Origin: Betaproteobacteria bacterium | GTDB taxonomy: Bacteria > Pseudomonadota > Gammaproteobacteria > Burkholderiales > Burkholderiaceae_E | Assembly: GCA_009925965.1 (NCBI GenBank) | Contig: RFPW01000008.1 | Location: forward strand, 1-26,559 | Length of the DNA stretch: 26,559 bases | Direction of reading: 5' to 3' | In this document: positions 17,827 to 23,974 of the stretch, piece after piece | Layout of the letters: every line of letters begins with the position of its first letter | Numbering within the stretch: position 1 is the stretch's first letter | The notes under the pieces: generated by a model | Told to the model about the DNA's origin: nothing | The model's input: only the letters and a program-made list of their open reading frames with translations | The model's database searches: none | Program-made: the position numbers and the translations under genes

Positions 17827-18396
17827 CTAAAAGCCAAGCTTCGAAACGGCCCCGAGCAAAGTCGCGATGCCCAGCAGCGCGAAGATCGCAGCCGCAATTG
17901 AATGCACAAGCTTCATTGGGATTTTATTGGCAAATTTGTCCCCCAGAAAAACAGCGGGGACATCCGCAACCAGCATTCCGAGCGTGGTACCCATCACCAC
18001 CATGAGCGGGGCCGCATAGTGGGCCACCATCGCAACGGTCGCGATTTGCGTTTTGTCGCCCATTTCTGCAAGAAAAAAAGTGATCAACGTGGCACCGAAC
18101 ACACCGAATTTCATCGCGACCTGCGTTTCCTCGTCTTCGACTTTGTCCGGGATCATCGTCCAGACAGCCATCCCAATGAAGGAGAGGCCCAACACCCAGC
18201 GCAGGATCTGAGGGCTAATCGCCGAAGTAATCCAAGCCCCGAGGGCACCCGCCAGGCCGTGATTAACGATTGTCGCTGCCAAGATTCCAAGAATGATCGG
18301 CACTGGCTTCTTGAACCGTGCGGCGAGTATGAAGGCGAGCAGTTGGGTCTTGTCGCCGATTTCAGCGAGGGCGACGACGCCGGTCGAAGGTTCCAT
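17827..18396 (-). CDS. mneA: TMEM165/GDT1-family (UPF0016) Mn2+ transporter, MneA-like
   Basis: This small integral membrane protein of 189 residues has the two family repeats, each with the E-x-G-D-K-T metal-binding motif (ALAEIGDKTQ near the start and FLAEMGDKTQ near residue 110). About six hydrophobic segments are visible. Bacterial members such as Vibrio MneA export manganese; other family members move Ca2+ or Mn2+. The start chosen is the ATG at 18396, because MEPSTGVVALAEIGDKTQ matches the usual N-terminus. An upstream GTG at 18432 falls inside a leader hairpin. The yybP-ykoY manganese riboswitch just upstream strongly supports a manganese role. It is convergent with nothing and lies next to the lipid operon without evident functional link. 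Confidence 0.9.
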   Translation of the reverse strand: MEPSTGVVALAEIGDKTQLLAFILAARFKKPVPIILGILAATIVNHGLAGALGAWITSAISPQILRWVLGLSFIGMAVWTMIPDKVEDEETQVAMKFGVFGATLITFFLAEMGDKTQIATVAMVAHYAAPLMVVMGTTLGMLVADVPAVFLGDKFANKIPMKLVHSIAAAIFALLGIATLLGAVSKLGF

Positions 18397-18424
18397 TAAC
18401 GTTCCAAGGCCGGTCTGTAGACGA

Positions 18425-18470
18425 TTGACCACGACGCATCCCCGGCCATGTTCGGAGGCGTTGTGGTCAA
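18425..18470 (-). promoter_or_regulatory. Riboswitch expression-platform hairpin
   Basis: TTGACCAC (18470-18463) and GTGGTCAA (18432-18425) are a perfect 8-bp inverted repeat around a 30-nt loop. The 5' arm shares its TGAC with the 3' strand of the aptamer closing stem, so the two folds are mutually exclusive, as expected of a switch. There is no U-tract after it, which suggests control of translation or Rho access and not intrinsic termination. Confidence 0.55.
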
Positions 18471-18569
18471 AGGTCTTGCCAAGCTTACGAACCGCTTACG
18501 CCATGACCAGATGGTCAAGTGTGTTGACGTAAGCCTCTCCACGGTGAAGAGCGGCTACTCCCCAATGAC
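18466..18569 (-). ncRNA. yybP-ykoY manganese riboswitch aptamer
   Basis: The leader contains the family's invariant 5' element GGGGAGTAGC (18563-18554), then ACGTCAACA in the middle loop and GGCAAGACCTTTGAC at the 3' side (18480-18466). The outer stem pairs GTCA (18569-18566) with TGAC (18469-18466), and GG with CC. It lies about 70 nt upstream of a GDT1-family manganese transporter, one of the most common targets of this riboswitch class. Mn2+ binding would be expected to turn expression on. I recognised it by motif and context, without a covariance search. Confidence 0.88.
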
Positions 18570-18703
18570 GAGGAAGATTCTAACGGTTTTGAGAGAACGC
18601 TTGGCACTGCCGGTTCAAGCGCTGATAGTTGGCCAGCGACAATTATCTTTAGCAGCGTGTTGCCTCAACAGGCACCCCACTCGGGGATTGGGCATCGGTC
18701 CAG

Positions 18704-19042
18704 CTATTTTTTGATCGTGAGTTCGTGATGAATCGAGTGCACGCCCTCGATCGCTCGGGCGATCCGGATCGCTTCGTCGACGTGAGGCTGGCTATCGAGA
18801 ATGCCGGTCAGCCGGACATCTCCTTTAGTTGTCACGACCGTGATGTCCATGCCCTTGAGGGAGTCCGACTGAAGCAGCGCGGTATTAACCCGTTCCGAGA
18901 CGTCTCCGTCGGACAGGTTGATATCCACGGATGCGGGGGCGGAACTGCCAGCTGGCACTTCCGCTGGCTTACTGCAGCCACAGACGCTGATCATGGTCAC
19001 GACAACGGCCGCTACAAGTAGAGGTCTACGACGCAATCTCAT
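18704..19042 (-). CDS. BON-domain lipoprotein
   Basis: This 112-residue protein has an N-terminal signal (RLRRRPLLVAAVVV) ending in SVCGC, a likely lipobox with Cys23 lipidated, then a Ser/Ala/Pro spacer. A single BON domain follows at about 45-110: DVSERVNTALLQSD, ITVVTTKGDVRLTGIL, and EAIRIARAIEGVHSIHHEL. BON domains bind phospholipid surfaces and occur in periplasmic or outer-membrane stress proteins such as OsmY and DolP. The ATG has GGAGG 9 nt upstream. Its start overlaps the stop of a doubtful 75-codon frame (ATGA). It lies upstream of the riboswitch on the same strand but has a separate context. Confidence 0.85.
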   Translation of the reverse strand: MRLRRRPLLVAAVVVTMISVCGCSKPAEVPAGSSAPASVDINLSDGDVSERVNTALLQSDSLKGMDITVVTTKGDVRLTGILDSQPHVDEAIRIARAIEGVHSIHHELTIKK

Positions 19043-19266
19043 GGGGCCTTGCCTCCGAGCGTTCGATCATCAGCAGTAACCAAGACTGCACGATCGCCCA
19101 CCCGGTACGCCTTGTCGGTGTGGTGCGGCACAACCGACCGCACCCTCATTCGAGATCGTTTGGAGAAATACTCTGTTTCAAACTTGGGCGAGGGTCGTGA
19201 TCTTCGGAAATACGACGAGCTCATGGGCATTCCCACGGCCACGGATATCCTCTTTAAGGCCCACAT
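19039..19266 (-). CDS. Doubtful 75-codon gene or gene remnant
   Basis: An open frame whose stop overlaps the BON lipoprotein start as ATGA, which is typical of coupled genes. The C-terminal part (VVPHHTDKAYRVGDRAVLVTADD) vaguely recalls the ends of glycine-zipper outer-membrane proteins, but the N-terminal part shows no zipper, signal peptide or other recognisable domain. It may be a decayed fragment or chance. I do not assign a function. Confidence 0.25.
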   Translation of the reverse strand: MWALKRISVAVGMPMSSSYFRRSRPSPKFETEYFSKRSRMRVRSVVPHHTDKAYRVGDRAVLVTADDRTLGGKAP

Positions 19267-19564
19267 CCGGGTAGCTCCCCAGGCCCATATCGCGGCGTTT
19301 ACCGTTTGATGCGGTGAATCTCAGGATCCAGGAGCGCGAGCCACGCTGGCCCACGTTGAGAATTCAGCCGCGGGTGCCACCCACAAAATGCAGCCCCGGC
19401 TCAAAAATCTTTTTTACTTCGAGGACCGTCATCGGTGGTGCGGTATTCGCCGTGGGACTAACCCTCGAAAGATGTGAACTCAAGGATGGACAGAGGTTCG
19501 AATCCTACTACCCCTGGATCGGGGATTCGAACTCACAAGCTGCTCCAAGCCGAGCCTGACGAAA
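19267..19564. other. Spacer with tRNA-arm-like debris
   Basis: No supported protein gene is visible. It contains the tRNA T-arm-like inverted pair at 19496-19532 and, before it, sequence without clear features. It probably is a decayed insertion boundary. Confidence 0.4.
19496..19532. repeat. Inverted pair of tRNA T-arm-like sequences
   Basis: GTTCGAATCC (19496-19505) and GGATTCGAAC (19523-19532) form a perfect 10-bp inverted repeat with a 17-nt loop. Each half is the T-loop consensus of a tRNA. The left copy is followed by CTACCCC like an acceptor 3' strand, but no matching 5' half or intact T-stem exists, so neither is a functional tRNA. They may be remnants of integration at tRNA ends. 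Confidence 0.5.
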
Positions 19565-19887
19565 ATGTTTCCCATGGGTGCTCAAGGCAAGATCCAGATC
19601 CAGCAGACTGAAACCGACGCCAAATGGTTTTCTGAACTGCGAGACCGAACCGCCCGTGCCCGCATCGACGTCCGCATCCGGCGCTTGTCTCTCGGCAACG
19701 TGGGCGACGCCAAGCCTGTGGGCGATGGCGTGTCGGAACTGAGGGTTGATCACGGACCCGGATACCGGATCTATTTCGTCCAGCGCGGCGAGGTCGTGAT
19801 TGTCTTGCTGGCCGGAGGAGACAAGTCCACCAGGACAAGGACATCCGCAATGCCAAGGCTTTGGCAAAAGATCTGAAGGAGTCGTAA
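19565..19887 (+). pseudogene. RelE/HigB-superfamily toxin (HI1419 type), frameshifted near its end
   Basis: The frame encodes a typical small mRNA-interferase-like toxin: IQIQQTETDAKWFSEL, ARIDVRIRRLSLGN, then GVSELRVDHGPGYRIYF and VVIVLLAGGDKST. After GGDKST (about 19831) it runs into RTRTSAMPRLWQKI and stops at 19876. In the neighbouring frame the expected ending DKDIRNAKALAKDLKES is present and stops at TAA 19885-19887, 2 nt before the antitoxin ATG. One base (probably a C in CCACC[C]AGG) has been lost. The mutation removes the C-terminal helix. It may be real inactivation or a single-base error in the assembly. The start is ATG 19565 or ATG 19574. Confidence 0.8.
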
Positions 19888-19889
19888 CC

Positions 19890-20189
19890 ATGACCAAAAC
19901 CAAGACCCGCGTTTGGGATCCTGCCGAGCACCTGATCACCGATGAGGACATGGCAGCCTATCTGGAAGCGGCGCTTCAAGAAGGGGACTCCGCACTGATC
20001 GCCGCTGCGCTCGGCGATATTGCACGCGCCAAGGGCATGAGTCAGATTGCCCGTGATGCAGGCCTAGGTCGCGAGAGCCTCTACAAAGCTCTCTCTGCGG
20101 AGGGCAATCCAGAGTTCGCAACCATCATGAAGGTCATCGCGGCACTGGGGTTGCAGTTGCATGCGTCTCCATCGAGTACTGCTGCATGA
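19890..20189 (+). CDS. Antitoxin of the HI1420 family (HTH)
   Basis: This 99-residue protein begins 2 nt after the toxin frame, the usual toxin-first order of HI1419/HI1420 modules. The N-terminal part (WDPAEHLITDEDMAAYLEAALQEGD) is the toxin-binding type region. The C-terminal part (ALGDIARAKGMSQIARDAGLGRESLYKALS, then GNPEFATIMKVIAALGLQLHA) is a Cro/C1-like helix-turn-helix that would autoregulate the module. GAAGGAG lies 10 nt upstream of the ATG. It appears intact, although its toxin partner is frameshifted. Confidence 0.9.
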   Translation: MTKTKTRVWDPAEHLITDEDMAAYLEAALQEGDSALIAAALGDIARAKGMSQIARDAGLGRESLYKALSAEGNPEFATIMKVIAALGLQLHASPSSTAA

Positions 20190-20393
20190 CGACAACGAAC
20201 AAGCAAGGTTCACCGTGAAGAGTTACTACGACCGAATCAAACCCCACTGGGACCTCGAGGTTGCTGCAACCACCCGGGCGTTTGATTGGTGAGTAGATGA
20301 CTGAAGGCCATCCAGCGGTCTAGACCTTGGGCTGTGCAAAATGATCAGATTGCTTTTTTCCCCTAAAAGATCGTTGCGAGTGTTTGCCCGCAA

Positions 20394-20422
20394 TTGACAT
20401 CACTCCCAAAATGGGAGAAACT
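20394..20422 (+). promoter_or_regulatory. Promoter with palindromic operator for the second TA module
   Basis: A consensus -35 TTGACA lies at 20394-20399 and a weak -10 (GAAACT) at 20417-20422 with a 17-nt spacer. Between them is a perfect palindrome CTCCCA-AAA-TGGGAG (20403-20417), the position expected for an autorepressing antitoxin complex. The upstream stretch 20190-20393 holds no convincing gene; a 25-codon GTG frame at 20214-20291 is probably chance or a remnant. Confidence 0.5.
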
Positions 20423-20429
20423 AAACCAG

Positions 20430-20738
20430 ATGAGGGTGATCGCCAAGAGCAGTTTAAAAAAGTTTTGGGACCGACCCGGCTGCGGTGATGCGCGCGGTCC
20501 GTTGCACAGCTGGTATGACGAGGCCGCCAAGGCGACTTGGACCTCTCCGCAAAATATCAAGGACCAGTACGCCAGCGCCAGCATCTGCGGAAATAACCGC
20601 GTGGTGTTCAACATCGGCGGCAACAAGTACCGACTGGTGGTGGAAATGCAGTACCGCGCGGGCATCGTCTGGGTGAAGTTTGTTGGCACCCATGCCGAGT
20701 ACGATCGTATCGATGTGGAGAACGTTAATGAATATTAA
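20430..20738 (+). CDS. higB: HigB-family mRNA interferase toxin
   Basis: This 102-residue protein starts MRVIAKSSLKKFWDRP and continues with PLHSWYDEAAKATWTSPQNIKDQY, then ASICGNNRVVFNIGGNKYRLVVEM and VKFVGTHAEYDRID, the full-length signature of the HigB toxin family (ribosome-dependent mRNA cleavage). The start is the ATG at 20430, because this is the normal family N-terminus. A TTG at 20394 is the -35 box instead. The frame overlaps the higA start by 11 nt, giving translational coupling. The gene seems intact, while its antitoxin partner is truncated, which is unusual for a viable host unless the toxin is weak or another antitoxin compensates. Confidence 0.92.
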   Translation: MRVIAKSSLKKFWDRPGCGDARGPLHSWYDEAAKATWTSPQNIKDQYASASICGNNRVVFNIGGNKYRLVVEMQYRAGIVWVKFVGTHAEYDRIDVENVNEY

Positions 20739-21089
20739 GCCGATCCGAAACGATGAGGACTTGAAGGCGGTCTTCCGCCGGCTCGAGTCGATCTTCCAGG
20801 CGGAGGAACAGACCCCACAAGCGGACGAACGGGATGTGCTGGTGACGCTCGTTGAGGCTTATGAGAGAAAGTACTACGACTTCGGGCCGGCCGACCCCGT
20901 TGAAGCCATCAAGTTCCGGATGGAACAGCAGGGCCTGACGGCTCGTGATCTCGAACCATTCATTGGAGCCGAGTCTCCGAAGTACTCAATCGCAAGCGAC
21001 GTTTGAGTCTGCGCATGGTCAAGAGCCTGCATGACGGATTGAATATTCCCTATGAGAGCCTGCTGGGGGAGGGTCCCGCCACGGCCTAA
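20728..21089 (+). pseudogene. higA: HigA antitoxin, frameshifted in the HTH domain
   Basis: The first 79 codons read as a normal HigA: MNIKPIRNDEDLKAVFRRLES, then DVLVTLVEAYERKYYDFGPADPVEAIKFRMEQQGLTARDLEPFIG. The frame then diverges at about 20966 and stops at 21004-21006. The next frame restores the expected ending SRVSEVLNRKRRLSLRMVKS, then LHDGLNIPYESLLGEGPATA, and stops at TAA 21087-21089. Homologues usually carry two more residues between IG and SRVSE, so the lesion fits loss of 1 or 7 nt. The shortened product (92 residues) lacks the DNA-recognition helix, so autorepression should fail even if some toxin binding remained. Confidence 0.85.
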
Positions 21090-21338
21090 TCTGAACGATG
21101 TTCTCTGCTGCGTGCGGTTTTCGCTCGCGATTGAGGCCCGCTATTGAGGCCTCTCATCAAGTTCTAACCTGTCGTGCGGCCGAAGATCCCAAATGTCTTT
21201 CTGGCCAAAAATTTCGACTAGGCTCGACGACGATTTTTTGACTTGCCATAATTCCGCCATAACCAGGTACAGATCGTCCCAAATATTAAATCTTATTCTT
21301 GGAACGGTGACTGAATTTATTCAATCTAATCAGTCACT
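21090..21338. other. Spacer between higA remnant and tRNA-Ser
   Basis: No gene is visible. The stretch becomes AT-rich towards the tRNA and includes an 8-bp inverted repeat next to the tRNA 3' end. No copy of the tRNA 3' terminal sequence that would mark an attL/attR pair was found here. Confidence 0.4.
21307..21337. repeat. 8-bp perfect inverted repeat at the tRNA-Ser 3' end
   Basis: GTGACTGA (21307-21314) and TCAGTCAC (21330-21337) flank a 15-nt AT-rich loop and end one base from the tRNA CCA. On the minus strand it would form a hairpin directly after the tRNA, but no T-tract follows. It could help 3' processing or termination. Confidence 0.5.
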
Positions 21339-21429
21339 TGGCGGAGTCGGTGGGATTCGAACCCACGATTCCCTTTTGAGGAATACTCCCTTAGCAGGGG
21401 AGCACCTTCGGCCACTCGGTCACGACTCC
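21339..21429 (-). tRNA. tRNA-Ser(GCT)
   Basis: A 91-nt serine tRNA with encoded CCA. The acceptor GGAGTCG pairs with CGACTCC, followed by discriminator G and CCA. The anticodon arm is CTCCC-CTGCTAA-GGGAG with anticodon GCT. A long variable arm (TATTCC...GGGAAT) is present, as expected for serine tRNAs. The T-arm is GTGGG-TTCGAAT-CCCAC. A -10-like TAGAAT lies at 21447-21442, about 12 nt upstream of the 5' end. Reads AGC/AGU codons. Confidence 0.97.
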
Positions 21430-21495
21430 TAACCAACCGAAATTCTACACGTGTCTTGCCCTGCTTACGACTTTGCTTCTCGGGCGCTGGCCCAA

Positions 21496-22650
21496 TCAAC
21501 CGCCTAGCGCATCGATGACTTCCTCGCCAATCGCGAGACTCGAGGTCAGGCCAGGGGATTCGATCCCCATGAGGTTGGCGACGCCCTTGAGTCCGTGGGT
21601 TTGTGGGCCATCAATCCGGAAATCAGCCCCAGGTTCGTCAGGTCCGGAAATCTTTGCCCGCAGGCCTGTGTAAGACGGAACGAGTTGGTCCTCCCCAAGA
21701 CTCGGGAAATACTGTCGGATTGCCCTCGCAAAGACAGGCGCCCGATCGGTCTCAAATCCATAATCAATCTCATCAGGCCAGCTGGCAACATCGGGGCCGA
21801 ATCGCGCCTGACCCGCCAGGTCGAGGGTGACGTGAATACCCAATCCGTGCTGGACTGGCACCGGATAGACAAGGTGTCGGAAGGGGTTGCGCCCCCGTAG
21901 TCCAAAGTAATGTCCCCGGCAGTAACGTTGGCGCGGCAAGCCTGATTCCGCCAGACCCTCAATCGCTGCCGCGACCTGCGGGGCGTGTAATCCGGCGCAA
22001 TTAACGATCTCGCGAACGATGATTTCAGCTGGGTCATCGACAACAGCGGCTGAACCCTCGTCGGGCCTTCGACTCGCTTCCCCAAGCCAGGCGCGCCAAT
22101 TAGACCCGGCACGATCGGCGCGCAAGAATTCGGTACGAAAAACCACCGTCCCGCCGCCCTGCTCCAGATCGCCGATGAGCGATAGCATGAAGGCGTGACT
22201 GTCGAGGATGCCGCTGGTTGAAGACCACAAGGCCTCGTGACAGACAATCGCGGGCTCCATCGCGGCAACTTGACGTTGGCTGCGCGACTCAAGTTCAACC
22301 CCACAGGCTGACGCGCGCGCAAGGATCGTTTCGAGAGCGCCGACTTCTTCCGGCGTGGTGGCTACAATCAGTTTGCCGAGTTGCCGATGCGGCACCTGTC
22401 GTTCTGCGCAGTAGGCGTACAGCAACGCTTTACCGCGAACACACAATCGCGCTTTGTTTGATCCAGACGGGTAGTAGACCCCCGCGTGTATGACCTCAGA
22501 ATTGCGCGAGCTGGCGTGTTCACCAAACCGCGATTCGGCCTCAACGACTAATACCGATCGGCCAGACAACGCCAGCGCTCGAGCGCACGCCAAACCAACG
22601 ACACCAGCGCCGATGACCAGCGCATCGAAGTCAGCTTGAGGCGCCGACAT
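21496..22650 (-). CDS. FAD-dependent oxidoreductase, L-2-hydroxyglutarate dehydrogenase-like
   Basis: This 384-residue enzyme of the DAO/COG0579 group has an N-terminal Rossmann motif VIGAGVVGLACARALA (residues 12-27) and Glu at the end of strand 2 (VVEAE) for the FAD ribose. SSRNSEVIHAGVYYP is the hallmark of the L2HGDH/LhgO family. A second FAD contact region is IVNCAGLHAPQVA, and the C-terminal block is VANLMGIESPGLTSSLAIG. LhgO oxidises L-2-hydroxyglutarate to 2-oxoglutarate and feeds electrons to quinone, but specificity here is inferred. I chose the ATG at 22650, 20 nt inside the end of lysC. A start at 22722 would add residues before the Rossmann fold without support. It is probably coupled to lysC. 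Confidence 0.88.
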   Translation of the reverse strand: MSAPQADFDALVIGAGVVGLACARALALSGRSVLVVEAESRFGEHASSRNSEVIHAGVYYPSGSNKARLCVRGKALLYAYCAERQVPHRQLGKLIVATTPEEVGALETILARASACGVELESRSQRQVAAMEPAIVCHEALWSSTSGILDSHAFMLSLIGDLEQGGGTVVFRTEFLRADRAGSNWRAWLGEASRRPDEGSAAVVDDPAEIIVREIVNCAGLHAPQVAAAIEGLAESGLPRQRYCRGHYFGLRGRNPFRHLVYPVPVQHGLGIHVTLDLAGQARFGPDVASWPDEIDYGFETDRAPVFARAIRQYFPSLGEDQLVPSYTGLRAKISGPDEPGADFRIDGPQTHGLKGVANLMGIESPGLTSSLAIGEEVIDALGG

Positions 22651-23974
22651 GCCCAGAGGGTGCATCCAGCCCAAACGCTTTATGGAGGGCGCGCACGGCA
22701 AGTTCCATGTATCGGTCGGCAATCACGGCACTGATTTTGATTTCACTGGTTGAGATCATTTCAATATTGATACGTTCTTCGGCCAATGTCTTGAACATCA
22801 GGCTCGCGATGCCTACGTGGCTGCGCATCCCAATACCCACCACTGAGACCTTCGCAATCTTGGCATCACCAATGACTTCGGCGGCGCCGATATCTTGCAA
22901 AACCTTGGTATTGAGCACCTCAATTGCTCGCTGATATTCGTTGCGATGCACGGTGAACGAAAAATCAGTATGGCCGTCAATACTGGCATTCTGAATGATC
23001 ATGTCGACGTCGATGTTGGCATCGGCGATCGGTCCCAAAATCCGGAATGCAACGCCGGGCTGGTCGGGTACCCGGGTCAGCGTGATCTTGGCTTCGTCGC
23101 GATTAAACGCGATGCCGCTGATGATGGCCTGCTCCATGGTGTGCGCTCCGTCGGGATCTTCTTCAAAAGTAATCAGGGTGCCGCTGGCCGCCTCGGTCGC
23201 GAGGTCCATGGCGGGGTCGGTCAGACTCGACAACACGCGTGTTTTGACCTTGTATTTACCGGCAAATTCAACTGACCGAATCTGCAGAACTTTGCTACCC
23301 AGCGAGGCCATTTCGAGCATTTCTTCGAATGTGATGCGTGCCAATCGCTGAGCTTCGGGAACCACGCGGGGGTCGGTGGTGTACACGCCATCGACGTCGG
23401 TATAAATAAGACACTCTTCAGCCGATAACGCGGCTGCCACGGCAACTGCCGAAGTGTCACTGCCGCCGCGACCCAGCGTGGTGATGTCCCCACCGGAATC
23501 AACCCCTTGGAATCCAGTAATGATCACGACGCGCCCCGCATTGAGATGGGTACGCACTTTGGCATCATCAATCGATTCAATACGCGCTTTGGTGAAGGCG
23601 CTGTCGGTCCGAATCGGCACCTGCCAGCCGGCAAAACTGACCGAGTCGATCCCGTAGGACTGGAGCGCGATGGCCAGAAGGCCCGACGACACTTGTTCGC
23701 CGGTGGCTGCGATCAGATCGAGTTCTCGCGGGCTTGGGTGGGCCTGAGGGGTCGAATGGGCAGCATCGAGTGCGACGCCATCGGAACCGAATCCGGTCGC
23801 GCAGGCCTTCGCCAAGCCGAGCAACCGGTTAGTCTCACCAGACATCGCGCTGGGCACGACCACCATCTGATAGCCGGCGAGGTGCCACTTTGCGACGCGG
23901 CGCGCGACATTGCGAATCCGCTCTACGGAACCCATTGAGGTGCCGCCATATTTGTGAACAATCAATTTGGTCAT
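22631..23974 (-). CDS. lysC: Aspartate kinase
   Basis: This monofunctional aspartokinase of 447 residues phosphorylates aspartate in the first step of lysine, threonine, methionine and diaminopimelate synthesis. The start MTKLIVHKYGGTSMGSVERI has the KYGGTSxG motif. ELDLIAATGEQVSSGLL is the substrate loop, and TTLGRGGSDTSAVAVAAAL and YTDVDGVYTTDPRVV are kinase core motifs. Two ACT regulatory domains follow (from about ITLTRVPDQPGVAFRIL, and KVSVVGIGMRSHVGIA to the end), indicating feedback control. The start ATG overlaps the stop of the upstream MnmC-like gene by 4 nt (ATGA). The segment after TNRLLGLAK is longer than in the shortest class members but intact. Confidence 0.97.
   Translation of the reverse strand: MTKLIVHKYGGTSMGSVERIRNVARRVAKWHLAGYQMVVVPSAMSGETNRLLGLAKACATGFGSDGVALDAAHSTPQAHPSPRELDLIAATGEQVSSGLLAIALQSYGIDSVSFAGWQVPIRTDSAFTKARIESIDDAKVRTHLNAGRVVIITGFQGVDSGGDITTLGRGGSDTSAVAVAAALSAEECLIYTDVDGVYTTDPRVVPEAQRLARITFEEMLEMASLGSKVLQIRSVEFAGKYKVKTRVLSSLTDPAMDLATEAASGTLITFEEDPDGAHTMEQAIISGIAFNRDEAKITLTRVPDQPGVAFRILGPIADANIDVDMIIQNASIDGHTDFSFTVHRNEYQRAIEVLNTKVLQDIGAAEVIGDAKIAKVSVVGIGMRSHVGIASLMFKTLAEERINIEMISTSEIKISAVIADRYMELAVRALHKAFGLDAPSGHVGASS

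Noticed and set aside
18397..18432. GTG-initiated longer form of the GDT1-family transporter
   Set aside because: The extra 12 residues precede the usual family N-terminus and the GTG falls in the riboswitch hairpin.
18640..18720. Two short hairpins after the BON gene (CCCC-GAGT-GGGG and TGCCT-GTTG-AGGCA) as a terminator
   Set aside because: On the minus strand no T-tract follows either hairpin; on the plus strand the T-run is about 20 nt away.
19314..19559. 81-codon plus-strand frame
   Set aside because: It reads through the tRNA-arm-like debris (RFESYYPWIGDSN), typical of spurious frames over tRNA sequence.
21193..21432. 79-codon plus-strand frame ending in a GGIRTHD-like sequence
   Set aside because: It is the complement of tRNA-Ser, a well-known source of false proteins.
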